Positions 9,113 to 17,613 of a stretch of 64,000 bases of DNA are shown piece by piece. This stretch comes from Uliginosibacterium paludis (lineage in GTDB: Bacteria; Pseudomonadota; Gammaproteobacteria; Burkholderiales; Rhodocyclaceae). The notes beneath the pieces were generated by a model. It was not told the origin of the DNA. It was given only the letters and a program-made list of their open reading frames with translations, and did not search any database. Both the position numbers and the translations under genes were made by a program. How positions within the stretch are numbered: position 1 is the first letter of the stretch; the number at the start of each line of letters is the position of its first letter. The stretch spans positions 62,001-126,000 of the forward strand of contig NZ_JBDIVF010000007.1 in assembly GCF_039631355.1 (NCBI RefSeq), given 5' to 3'.

Positions 9113-9454
9113 CTACTTGGGCAGCGCGTCGATCGTGTCGAAGACGCGCGCTGTATAGGTCAGGGCAGCACCGGCATTGAGTGCAATAGCGGTACCAAGG
9201 GCTTCGGCGATTTCTTCATTCGAAGCCCCCAACTCCACGGCCTTCTTGGCATGGACTGCGATACAGCCATCGCAGCGGGTCGTTACTGCCACAGCCAGCG
9301 CGATCAGTTCATGAATCTTCGGTTCGAGTCGTCCGGTCTTGGTCGCACTGCTCTCGATCGCATGCAGCCCACGCAGTACGTCCGGACTCAGCTTGGCGAA
9401 GTCGCCGACGCGGCTGATCAGTGTCTCTCGATAGGTGTTCCAGTCTTGCATCAT
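9113..9454 (-). CDS. Carboxymuconolactone decarboxylase / AhpD-like protein
   Basis: A 113-residue all-helical CMD-family protein. The AhpD-type redox motif is visible as TRCDGCIAVHAKKA (CxxC followed by His). This suggests a thiol peroxidase/reductase role rather than lactone decarboxylation. It sits in the SDR-to-MFS operon, 55 nt before the amine oxidase-like gene. In many accessory operons such proteins protect against peroxide made by flavin oxidases, which fits the next gene (inference). Confidence 0.85.
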   Translation of the reverse strand: MMQDWNTYRETLISRVGDFAKLSPDVLRGLHAIESSATKTGRLEPKIHELIALAVAVTTRCDGCIAVHAKKAVELGASNEEIAEALGTAIALNAGAALTYTARVFDTIDALPK

Positions 9455-9513
9455 TGTTTACTCTCCATTTCGGGGTGTGGCCGGGCGCAAGCTTGCTGCC
9501 CGGCCAGAGGTGA

Positions 9514-9792
9514 TCAGGCCGCCTGATAGATACGTACGTCAGGTGCAGCACCCAGCAGCGGCTGGAGCGCTACCACTACATCGGTGGTGAAGAGCGCACT
9601 CTGCAGGTAGGCGCTGGCGTTCTCAACGCTGTCGAAGCCGTGCATAACCTGAACATCTTCATCCCGCACCAGCAGTTCCTTTGTCTTCGCGCCCGTGATG
9701 CTGCTCAGGAATATGGCCTTGTACTTCTCATACACGGCGGCGGCGGCCCGGTTGACGGGAGCGATCCTGAGCGTGATCTGCAGATAGACCAT
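9514..9792 (-). CDS. Small protein, probable dimeric alpha/beta barrel
   Basis: A 92-residue protein with no motif allowing a firm family name. It begins with a beta-strand-like VYLQITLRI, then a helix, then VQVMHGFDS and a closing strand. This pattern resembles dimeric ferredoxin-like barrels (antibiotic biosynthesis monooxygenase, EthD or DUF1330-like). Such proteins are often cofactor-free oxygenases or isomerases. It is second in the operon, 24 nt after the SDR gene. Function unknown. Confidence 0.7.
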   Translation of the reverse strand: MVYLQITLRIAPVNRAAAAVYEKYKAIFLSSITGAKTKELLVRDEDVQVMHGFDSVENASAYLQSALFTTDVVVALQPLLGAAPDVRIYQAA

Positions 9793-9816
9793 GTTGCTTC
9801 TCCTTTTGTGAAATGA

Positions 9817-10590
9817 TTAGTTGCGCCCGGCCATGACTCCGCCGTCCACGTCCCAGTTTGCCCCCGTCACCCAGCCTGCCTTGTCCGACAGCAGGAAGGT
9901 GACGACTTCGGCAACGTCCTGCGGGGTGCCAACCCGACCGATTGGATGGAAACCGTTGAAGCCCTGCAGTGCGGTATGCACTTCGTCCTTCGGGATGAAG
10001 CCCTCGTAAATCGGAGTTGCCACCACGGCCGGAGAAACGGCATTCACACGGATCTGCTTCGGCGCGAGCTCCATCGCCAGATGCTGGGTCAGCGCATGCA
10101 GGCCGGCCTTGGCCATGGAATAGGCTGAGGATGGCGTGGCCACGATCGCCTGCTTGGCCCACATCGAGCCGATGTTGACGATCGATCCCGGGCGTCCCGC
10201 TGTCACAAGATTCGCCGCAACCTTCTGGGTAATGAAAAAGAACGCCTTATTGAGCTTCATGTACTGCTCGTAATCGGCACCCTCATGCTCAAGAAAGGGC
10301 TTGGGGAAGAAGACTCCCGCCGCATTCACCAGAAGATCGATGTCCGCATGCTGCTCGTCGATTGTCTTGAGCAGGGCTGCCACACCTTCATCGGTGCCGA
10401 GATCCGCGGTCAGAACTTGAACCTGCCCCAGCGGCGCCAGCGCCTGACGTGCCGCTTCGGCCTTGTCTGCACGGTGGCCGACGATGACCGCGCTGCCGCC
10501 CTCGGTGAGGACCATGCGGGCCGTTTCCATGCCCATGCCGCTGGTACCACCGACGACCAGCAGCTTCTTGCCCTTGAATTGATTGCTCAT
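9817..10590 (-). CDS. Short-chain dehydrogenase/reductase (SDR)
   Basis: A 257-residue classical SDR. The cofactor motif is GGTSGMGMETA, the NAG-type region reads LLVNAAGVF, the catalytic Ser lies in NIGSMWA and the Tyr/Lys pair in YSMAKAG. NADP(H) or NAD(H) is used to reduce a ketone or oxidise an alcohol; substrate unknown. It is the first gene of the six-gene operon and is transcribed divergently from the LysR gene, which probably controls it. Confidence 0.9.
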   Translation of the reverse strand: MSNQFKGKKLLVVGGTSGMGMETARMVLTEGGSAVIVGHRADKAEAARQALAPLGQVQVLTADLGTDEGVAALLKTIDEQHADIDLLVNAAGVFFPKPFLEHEGADYEQYMKLNKAFFFITQKVAANLVTAGRPGSIVNIGSMWAKQAIVATPSSAYSMAKAGLHALTQHLAMELAPKQIRVNAVSPAVVATPIYEGFIPKDEVHTALQGFNGFHPIGRVGTPQDVAEVVTFLLSDKAGWVTGANWDVDGGVMAGRN

Positions 10591-10727
10591 ACGAAATCTC
10601 TCTTTCTGTCAGAAAACTGTTCATGCCAGGCGGTATCGGACACGTACCGTCCCGTCCCGGAGTCGCCGCTCAATCTGTTCGGCTTGGAACTGATTTTTCT
10701 CTTCTGCCACGCCGTCGACAAACGAGA

Positions 10728-10758
10728 TAAAGTGTCCTTAATTGAAAGAAAAACTTTA
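10728..10758. promoter_or_regulatory. Inverted repeat in the SDR/LysR divergent promoter region
   Basis: TAAAGT (10728-10733) and ACTTTA (10753-10758) form a 6-bp inverted repeat with a 19-nt AT-rich spacer, ending 5 nt before the LysR start at 10764. The location between a LysR gene and its divergent operon suits an autoregulatory operator. The match to a T-N11-A box is loose. Confidence 0.4.
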
Positions 10759-10763
10759 CCGCC

Positions 10764-11675
10764 ATGAAGTCACCTGTCCACCTGAATGCCTTGCGCGCCT
10801 TTGAAGCCAGCGCCCGACACCAGAGCTTTTCTGTGGCGGCGGCGGAGCTCCACGTCACCCCGGCAGCGGTTGGACAACTCGTACGCACGCTGGAGGACTG
10901 GCTAGGCACGCCCCTGTTTCTGCGCAATACCAGCGGCAAAGCGCGGCTTGTCACCACGGACATTGCTGAGCAGGCCCTGCCGGACATCCGGGCGGGCCTA
11001 GACCGACTGGCACTGGGGCTGGAACGACTCAGGGAAGGCTCGGCGAGCGGCATCCTGACCGTGACGGTCAGTCCCGCCTTCGCTGCCAAATGGCTGCTTC
11101 CGCGCATCGACAGGTTCCAGACCGCCTGGCCGGATACCGATGTACGCCTCGATACCAGCCTCAAGGCAGTGGACTTCGTCGCCCAGCGAATCGACATCGG
11201 TGTGCGATACGGTCTGGGCCAATGGCCAGGGCTTTCAACCGACAAACTGATGGAAGAAGAGGTCTATCCGGTGTGCTCGCCGGAATGGCTGCGTACGCAC
11301 GTATTGAATGAGCCCGCTGATCTCGCGCATGAAACGCTGATCCACGACCTCTCGATGGACAGCCATCCCAGCTTTCCTTCGTGGGAAGCTTGGCTACTGC
11401 GCGCATCAGTAAAGGATGTCTCGGTGAAGCGAGGGATGAAGATCAACAACTCCGCTGCAGTTCTCCAAGCCGCCGCCGAGGGGCACGGCGTGGCGCTGGC
11501 CCGTAGCGTCATGGCACACGATGATCTGAACAGTGGTCGGCTGATCCGACTATTCCCCGAGATCAAATTTCCTTCGCCTCTAGCCTATTACGTTGTGTAT
11601 CGAACCGAGTGCGCGTCCAAGCCAAAGCTGCTGGCCTTTCGTGACTGGTTGATCAAAGAAGCGAAGAGCGTATGA
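10764..11675 (+). CDS. LysR-type transcriptional regulator (GcvA-like)
   Basis: A 303-residue LTTR. The N-terminal winged helix-turn-helix reads LNALRAFEASARHQSFSVAA, typical of the GcvA subgroup. A periplasmic-binding-type effector domain follows. The gene is divergent from the SDR operon by 173 nt and is its likely regulator. The effector is unknown; presumably it is the substrate or product of the operon. Confidence 0.88.
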   Translation: MKSPVHLNALRAFEASARHQSFSVAAAELHVTPAAVGQLVRTLEDWLGTPLFLRNTSGKARLVTTDIAEQALPDIRAGLDRLALGLERLREGSASGILTVTVSPAFAAKWLLPRIDRFQTAWPDTDVRLDTSLKAVDFVAQRIDIGVRYGLGQWPGLSTDKLMEEEVYPVCSPEWLRTHVLNEPADLAHETLIHDLSMDSHPSFPSWEAWLLRASVKDVSVKRGMKINNSAAVLQAAAEGHGVALARSVMAHDDLNSGRLIRLFPEIKFPSPLAYYVVYRTECASKPKLLAFRDWLIKEAKSV

Positions 11676-12372
11676 CAGTCGAAGGCCGGTTCTGCCGGCA
11701 ATGTCTCTTAACAGAGCAAAAGCGGACCTCAATAGCAACCCGTTTGACTGGCCGCTTTGGCCGACTCGCTGCGGTGCGCAGCACTTGCCCTTGCTGTGCA
11801 TTCAGTATGGCTATGTGAGAAACCTGTGTCTGCATTGCGCGACCCGTGCGGAGGATGATTCGGTCTGGCGGGCATGCGTCGCTGCTCACGACACCAAGTG
11901 TCGCCTGAATAGGGCGAGCGCTTCAGGGCGACCCTTCCAAGGCTTGGGTTTCCTGCCGCAGCTGCTGACTGTGTGGCCTTGGTGCTCCGTCACGAATCAA
12001 CTCTTCCTTTCGGTCTTTGTACGTCTTCATGAAATCACATGAGCGCCTGATCTGACTCAGCAAATACGGAGCAACAGGACAGGACCGTCACGAACCGAAC
12101 ATCTCGGTGCTCAGAGGGTGGTGACGCTGCGGGTGTCTGGTGGTCATGAATGAAATATGCATATTCAGCGATACCTGATATGCGGGGCGTTCTTAAGCAG
12201 CGCGCGCTGAATTTCGATCGAAGAAAAACTTCGTTCCCCTGGTATTCCCTGATTGGCACTCTGATCACCCGCGCCGCCATCCGGTCTGGCGCCAGAATCA
12301 GCGTAAAGGGAAGAGGATGTGGTCCGGAATTCATGAGGCGGGTTTGCGCGTCGTCGTCAGAGCGTACGCATC
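11676..12372. other. Non-coding region between LysR gene and tonB
   Basis: About 700 nt without a convincing gene. The small frames on both strands show no family resemblance and end at random. A short stem-loop (GCCGG-TTCTG-CCGGC, 11685-11699) lies 10 nt after the LysR stop, without a T-run. Composition is AT-richer than the following tonB cluster. This is where the accessory block begun at the tRNA appears to end. Confidence 0.45.
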
Positions 12373-13134
12373 ATGACAAGCGAGTACCCCGCGCGCTGGT
12401 TTTCTTCCCGCAGGCCACTCAGGGTGGCAACCGCGCGCGCGCTGCCTGCAGCCCTCGAATCCGGGCTGGTTCGCGCCATCGAGCCTGAGCCAGGAGCGCG
12501 TGCCGTGCTGGCGGTACTGATTCTGGGCGTGCTTCTTGTTCATGGTCTGCTCTGGCGCCTTGTGCATCCCGCTTCGGCCGACGAGATCGACCCGCCGCAT
12601 CCGCTTCCGGTGGAAGTGACGCTGGCGCGTCCGCTGCCACTTGCACAGGCGGCCCCCGAACCCCGGCCGCCCCAGCCCCGCACGGTGCAGCCCAAGCTTG
12701 TCCAGCCCCATGTGACCCGCCCGACCGTGGCCCAGGCGCCGGCGCCGGAGGCTCGCCCGGCCGAGCCGGCACTCGCATCCAGTGCAGCCAGCGCGTCGTC
12801 CGCCGAACCCGCTGCACCGGTGGCGGCTCCGCATGAGGCGCCTCTGCCGGAAACTGCCGCGACAGGGCAGCTGGGCTATCTCAACAATCCGCCTCCGGTG
12901 TATCCGGAGTCCGCACTCGAGCGTGGGCTGGAGGGTGTCGTGAGGCTGAAGGTGTTTGTGCTGGCCAGCGGCCGTCCGGCCTCGGTGGAGCTCGATCAGT
13001 CGAGCGGATCGCGAGCGCTTGACGAGGCCGCACTGCGTGCGGTCCGGCGCTGGATGTTCGTTCCGGCCACGCGCGCCGGACAGGCTGTCGATGGATGGGC
13101 GAGTGTGCCTGTCGTATTCAAACTGGGAAAGTGA
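12373..13134 (+). CDS. tonB: TonB family energy transducer
   Basis: A 253-residue TonB-like protein that carries proton-motive energy from ExbB/ExbD to outer-membrane receptors. There is a membrane anchor at residues ~43-63 (AVLAVLILGVLLVHGLLW), a Pro/Ala-rich periplasm-spanning linker, and a C-terminal TonB domain (NPPPVYPESALERGLEG, then SGSRALDEAALRAVRRW). The N-terminal cytoplasmic part (~40 residues) is longer than usual. It is followed 10 nt later by exbB and exbD and then by a TonB-dependent receptor, so it looks dedicated to this cluster. Confidence 0.9.
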   Translation: MTSEYPARWFSSRRPLRVATARALPAALESGLVRAIEPEPGARAVLAVLILGVLLVHGLLWRLVHPASADEIDPPHPLPVEVTLARPLPLAQAAPEPRPPQPRTVQPKLVQPHVTRPTVAQAPAPEARPAEPALASSAASASSAEPAAPVAAPHEAPLPETAATGQLGYLNNPPPVYPESALERGLEGVVRLKVFVLASGRPASVELDQSSGSRALDEAALRAVRRWMFVPATRAGQAVDGWASVPVVFKLGK

Positions 13135-13144
13135 GTCACGCATC

Positions 13145-13843
13145 ATGAACAATATTCCGACCACCGCCATTGTGGATGGCACGCTCTGGAGCCTGGTCCT
13201 GCTGTCCGTCCTGAGCTGGGGCGTCATCGTCTACAAGCTGCTGCGCTTCGTGAGCGAAGCACGACGCAGCCGCGCGCTTCTGCAGGCTTTCTCGGGTAAT
13301 CCGAGTCTGGCCTTCCTGCAGGGGCAGGCCGGGCAGGGCGGTGCGCTGGGCCGCATCGTTCAGGCCGGGCAATCGGTGCTGCGCGCAGCGACCGAACATC
13401 TTCACCGCAACGAACAGATCTGGGATCGCCAGGATCTCGTTCAGCGCGCCCTGCAGCAACAGATCCAGCGTGAGCGCAAGCAACTCGAAAGCGGTCTCGG
13501 CATCCTCGCGACGACCGGCAACATTGCTCCTTTCGTAGGGCTCTTCGGCACCGTGTGGGGCATCATGCGTGCGCTCACCGGCATTGCCGCGAAGGGCTCG
13601 GCAAGTCTTGATGTGGTCGCGGGCCCGATCGGCGAGGCGCTGGTTGCCACCGGTATCGGGATTGCCGTCGCGATTCCGGCGGTGATTGCGTACAACACCT
13701 TCCAGCGTCGGGTGAAACTCAGCGTGGCGGGTTTCGAGGATCTGGCAGCCGAGTTCCTCAAGCTCGCACAGCTCAACGCCTTCCTGCTGGCGCCGACGCA
13801 TGTTGCCGCCACCGTGATCACTTCGCGGAAGGAGGTGGCCTGA
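13145..13843 (+). CDS. exbB: ExbB/TolQ-type proton channel protein
   Basis: A 232-residue MotA/TolQ/ExbB family protein that forms the inner-membrane proton channel with ExbD. It has an N-terminal membrane segment (LWSLVLLSVLSWGVIVYKL) and the conserved ATTGNIAPFVGLFGTVWGIM block. The last helix reads GEALVATGIGIAVAIPAVIAYN. The ATG at 13145 fits the family's usual N-terminus; a longer in-frame opening inside tonB is rejected. Its stop overlaps the exbD start (TGATG). Confidence 0.92.
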   Translation: MNNIPTTAIVDGTLWSLVLLSVLSWGVIVYKLLRFVSEARRSRALLQAFSGNPSLAFLQGQAGQGGALGRIVQAGQSVLRAATEHLHRNEQIWDRQDLVQRALQQQIQRERKQLESGLGILATTGNIAPFVGLFGTVWGIMRALTGIAAKGSASLDVVAGPIGEALVATGIGIAVAIPAVIAYNTFQRRVKLSVAGFEDLAAEFLKLAQLNAFLLAPTHVAATVITSRKEVA

Positions 13844-14250
13844 TGGCTTTTTCGAATGCGGATGACGATGTCGTAAGCGACATCAACGTCACCCCTCTGG
13901 TCGACGTGATGCTGGTCCTGCTGGTGGCTTTCATCGTCACGATTCCTGCGCTCACCCAGAGCATCAGCGTCAATCTGCCCGCAACGCAGGCGGCGAGTTC
14001 GCCACAGCCGCAGAAGCCGGTTACGGTCAGTATCGATGCGGTCGGTGGTTTTCATGTGGGCGAGCACCAGGTGCCGGATCTGGACGCGGTGGTCAGTGAG
14101 CTCTCCCTTGCCCGGAACGCGCAGGGCGACGGGCTGAGTATCCAGATCCAGGCGGATGTGAAAGCCGCTTATGAGCCCGTAGCGAAATTGCTGGGCGCGC
14201 TGGAGCATGCCGGCTTCTCGAAGCTTTCCCTGCTCACCGCGCCCGAGTGA
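13843..14250 (+). CDS. exbD: ExbD/TolR-type proton channel protein
   Basis: A 135-residue single-pass protein. The membrane segment begins with the family pattern SDINVTPLVDVMLVLLV and contains the proton-carrying Asp. A periplasmic ExbD domain follows (PVTVSIDAVGGFHVGEH). It shares one base with the exbB stop and completes a tonB-exbB-exbD unit. Confidence 0.93.
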   Translation: MAFSNADDDVVSDINVTPLVDVMLVLLVAFIVTIPALTQSISVNLPATQAASSPQPQKPVTVSIDAVGGFHVGEHQVPDLDAVVSELSLARNAQGDGLSIQIQADVKAAYEPVAKLLGALEHAGFSKLSLLTAPE

Positions 14251-14309
14251 GACAGGTTTCAGGCCTGATGAATCGAATATCAAGAACACGACAGAAACGG
14301 GGAATGGTG

Positions 14310-15083
14310 ATGATGAGCGTGGCGGGGTTACGAAGCCGGCTGGCTTGGCGCGGGCACAGCGTGCTGAAACTGGCCCTCTGCCTGATGCCGCTTGCCGTGC
14401 AGGCGCAGGCCGGGAAGGTCTTGGCCACCGATGACTTCAGGCACGGTCTGGGGAGTTGGCGCGTGGAGTCCCAGGCGGCTGACACGCGCGTCGAGGCGCA
14501 TGACGGCGTGCTGGAGGTGCATGCCACGGCAGGGGTCACGATCTGGTTCCGCGAGCCCTTCGAGGGCGACTACGAAATCCGCTTCAAGGCGACGCCGGTG
14601 AAGGCGAGCTTTCCCGGTTTCCCTGACCGGGTTTCGGACCTCAACTTCTTCTGGAATGCGAGCACTGCTTCAGGTGAGGATCCTTCCGTCATCAAGGCAG
14701 ACGGCAGCCTGAACGCCTACAACCCCTTGAATCTGTATTACGTCGGGCTGGGCGCGAATGGCAACCGGACAACCCGTCTGCGCCGTTATGACGGCACCAG
14801 CGCGCGGCCCCAGATCACCGGCTATGCCGACCCGCCGGAAGTCACGCCGGCCGACGATGCGGGCCCCTTGCCTGCCTTTGCACGGCTCGAGGACGGCCGG
14901 CCGATCCAGGTGCGGATCCGCTCGCTCGCCCCGGCCGCCGATCGTGCCGGTCTGGTCGTGCTGGCCAACGATGTGCCGGTGTTTTCCTGGCGTGACCCGG
15001 CCCCTTACCGCAAGGGCTGGTTCGCCTTTCGTACCACGACCAGTCACTTCCTGATCAGCGACTTCAGCGTCATCCGTCTCTGA
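14310..15083 (+). CDS. DUF6250 domain protein, secreted
   Basis: A ~257-residue exported protein with a signal peptide (hydrophobic core VLKLALCLMPLAVQA) and a DUF6250-type beta-sandwich. Family features are GVTIWFREPFEG, RVSDLNFFW and YYVGLGANGNRTTRLRRYDG. Several ATGs are possible; 14310 has GGGGA 6 nt before it, while the longer frame would start inside exbD's end. DUF6250 proteins are commonly found with polysaccharide lyases and hydrolases. Here the protein precedes a TonB receptor and a PcRGLX-like enzyme, so a role in binding or cleaving pectin-type glycans is inferred. Confidence 0.75.
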   Translation: MMSVAGLRSRLAWRGHSVLKLALCLMPLAVQAQAGKVLATDDFRHGLGSWRVESQAADTRVEAHDGVLEVHATAGVTIWFREPFEGDYEIRFKATPVKASFPGFPDRVSDLNFFWNASTASGEDPSVIKADGSLNAYNPLNLYYVGLGANGNRTTRLRRYDGTSARPQITGYADPPEVTPADDAGPLPAFARLEDGRPIQVRIRSLAPAADRAGLVVLANDVPVFSWRDPAPYRKGWFAFRTTTSHFLISDFSVIRL

Positions 15084-15162
15084 TCTTCAACCATCGCAAT
15101 CTTCGAATGCCTGTCCGGCAGGGCAGCGTTCGTCCCTGAAAAAACTCGACAAGGAGCAACAC

Positions 15163-17610
15163 GTGAAGCAACGCCCCCATCTCCGGCCCGGTCCGCTCAG
15201 CGCCGCACTGCTGGCCGCCGGCATCATCCTCGCCAGCCCGCTGGCGCTTGCAGCGGAAAACAGGGTGACCGACTACCGCATTGCAGGCGGCTCGCTCGAA
15301 GAGGCCCTGCAGGATATCGCAGCGCGCAGTGGCGAGCCGGTCAGCTTTGACCCGAAGCTCGTCGCAAGACTGAAGGCCAACGCATTCAATGGCCGGGCCA
15401 GCACCAGCGAAGCGCTCGCCCGGGTGCTGGCCGGCTCCGGTCTGGAAGCCGCGCCGGGAGAAAAGGGTTTCGTGGTCCGTCGCGCGGATGCGAACGTGAC
15501 GGCACTCGCGGCCGTCACGGTCAGTGGCGAGCGACGCAAGGAAGCCCATCCCCAGCGCCCGCCCACTGCCGTGTCGCGGCAGAAGGGCAGCACGCTGGAG
15601 GCGCAACACATCGAGGATATCCAGGATCTGCAGTTCGTCGTGCCCGGTCTGTTCGTGCAGAGTACCGATTCGAACGACACCCAGCTTTCCATCCGCGGCG
15701 TGGGTGACGGTGGCGGCCAGAGCAGCGGCGACCAGAACATCGGCATGCCCAGCAGCGTGGCCACCTTTGTCGACAACGTCTACTTCCCGCGCCCCGGCAT
15801 CATCCGCTCGCTGACAGACATCGATTACGTGGATGTCTACAAGGGCCCCAACGGCACGGTGTTCGGCATGAATGCCACCGGTGGAGCGGTGGACATCCAT
15901 ACCAAAGAGCCGTCCTTCACACCCGAGCGCTCGGCCAGCATCTCGTATGCAGAGCGCAACACGTCCAAGGTGTCTGCCGGCTTGTCGGGCCCGGTCAGCG
16001 ACACGCTGGCCTACCGCTTCAACGCCGTGCACGCCGAAAGCGAAGGCTCGGTGAAGAACCTCTCCGACGGCAATCGCATCAACGGCTATGAGCGCACCGG
16101 TGCTCGCGGGCAGTTGCTATTCAGGCCCGACAGCCAGTTCGAATTCAAGCTTTCGGGCGACTACAGCAAGGAACTCGCCAGCCCGACACGCGTGTTCCAG
16201 AAAGTCGCCTCGTCCTTTCCCGCCACGGCGCGCAACATCGGCGCGGTCTACACCACCGGCGGCCGCGAGACCTGGCAGGATGACGTGACCACCTCGAGCA
16301 CCGAGCAGGGCGGGGTGTCGGGGGACGCGAGCTGGAAGTTCAGCAATGGCTATGTGCTGCGCTCCATCAGCTCCTGGCGGCAGTATCACTACTCGACGGC
16401 CTATGCCGACGAGCTGAGCGTGCGCATCTATTCCAACAGCGGGACCAAGGTGGCCGACACCTCCATTGCGCAGGACTTCCGGCTCGAGTCGCCGCGCGGG
16501 AAGTGGTTCGATTACCTCGCCGGCATCGGCTACTTCCGTCAGAAGCAGGACACCGAGGCCCACACCCGCTATGCCAACACGGCGATCGTCACGACCTATG
16601 CCGGCAGCGCCTTCAAGGGGCTGGATATCCAGCGCTTCGGCATGCTGCATGACGAGATGAGTTCGGCCTACGCACGCGGCACGGTGCACCTCACGCCCGA
16701 CCTCGATTTCCAGCTCGGTGGCCGCTACACCTATGACGAGCGCACGGGCAGCTTCATCCGTCGTAACCGGGTGAATATCGATACCTATGTCCGCGACTAC
16801 AAGGTACTGCCTTCGGCCACGAGCAGTCTGAAGTACCGCTTCAACGAGGACTGGAGCAGCTACCTCGCCTATGGCTACGGTCAGAAGGCAGGCGGCATCA
16901 ATGTTTCGGCCGGCGCAGCGAAGACTGCAGGTTATGACACCCTGCTGCTCAAGCCCGAAACCACCCGCAATATCGAGCTGGGTGTGCAGGGCGTACTGGT
17001 GCCCGAGAAGCTCAACTTCCTGGCTGACGTTTTCCGCACCTCGGTGTCGCAGTTCCAGACGCAGGGTTATGACGTCGAGAACGCCACCAGCTACCTGATG
17101 AACGCCGGCAACTACCGCAGCCAGGGCATCGAGGCCGCCATCAACGCGCGTCCGATCAAGGGGCTGGATGTCACCCTGAGCGCCATCCTCAACGATGCCC
17201 GCTACACCGACTATCACAAGGCCATCTGCCCGGCCGAGATCAGCGCCACCTATTGCGACCTCACCGGCAAGCGCGTCTTCAATGCACCCAAGCGCGTCTT
17301 TGCACTCGCTTCCCGATACGGCTGGGAAGCAGGCAACTACGAGCCCTATGTGTCGGGACGCTACACCTGGCGCAGCTGGACCTACGGCACCGTCGACGAT
17401 GCCGCCGACACGCGCATTCCCGGCTACGGTCTGGCAGCCTTTACGGTGGGCACGAAGCTCAAGACCACTGACGGCAACTGGGACGCTTCGCTGTGGGTCA
17501 CCAACGCGTTCAACAAGCTCTACTACACCCGTCTGACGGGCAGCGGAACCGTCCTGGGCTATGTCGGCGATCCGCGTACGGTGGGTGCCACGCTGAAGTA
17601 TGACTACTGA
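15163..17610 (+). CDS. TonB-dependent receptor with N-terminal STN domain
   Basis: An 815-residue outer-membrane receptor starting at GTG 15163 with AAGGAG 7 nt upstream. The signal peptide ends near LALAAEN. Residues ~28-105 form an STN (secretin/TonB short N-terminal) domain (GGSLEEALQDIAARSGEPVSF). A plug domain (ADANVTALAAVTVSG onward, with IRGVGDGGG and NGTVFGMNATGGAVDI) and a 22-strand-type barrel ending in Tyr follow. STN domains normally signal to FecR anti-sigma factors, but none is present here. Context suggests import of rhamnogalacturonan fragments (inference); a siderophore or other ligand cannot be excluded. Confidence 0.88.
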   Translation: MKQRPHLRPGPLSAALLAAGIILASPLALAAENRVTDYRIAGGSLEEALQDIAARSGEPVSFDPKLVARLKANAFNGRASTSEALARVLAGSGLEAAPGEKGFVVRRADANVTALAAVTVSGERRKEAHPQRPPTAVSRQKGSTLEAQHIEDIQDLQFVVPGLFVQSTDSNDTQLSIRGVGDGGGQSSGDQNIGMPSSVATFVDNVYFPRPGIIRSLTDIDYVDVYKGPNGTVFGMNATGGAVDIHTKEPSFTPERSASISYAERNTSKVSAGLSGPVSDTLAYRFNAVHAESEGSVKNLSDGNRINGYERTGARGQLLFRPDSQFEFKLSGDYSKELASPTRVFQKVASSFPATARNIGAVYTTGGRETWQDDVTTSSTEQGGVSGDASWKFSNGYVLRSISSWRQYHYSTAYADELSVRIYSNSGTKVADTSIAQDFRLESPRGKWFDYLAGIGYFRQKQDTEAHTRYANTAIVTTYAGSAFKGLDIQRFGMLHDEMSSAYARGTVHLTPDLDFQLGGRYTYDERTGSFIRRNRVNIDTYVRDYKVLPSATSSLKYRFNEDWSSYLAYGYGQKAGGINVSAGAAKTAGYDTLLLKPETTRNIELGVQGVLVPEKLNFLADVFRTSVSQFQTQGYDVENATSYLMNAGNYRSQGIEAAINARPIKGLDVTLSAILNDARYTDYHKAICPAEISATYCDLTGKRVFNAPKRVFALASRYGWEAGNYEPYVSGRYTWRSWTYGTVDDAADTRIPGYGLAAFTVGTKLKTTDGNWDASLWVTNAFNKLYYTRLTGSGTVLGYVGDPRTVGATLKYDY

Positions 17611-17613
17611 GTC

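Noticed and set aside
11701..12042. 113-codon plus-strand frame between LysR and tonB
   Set aside because: Cys/Trp-rich composition with no family signal and no ribosome-binding site; likely non-coding.
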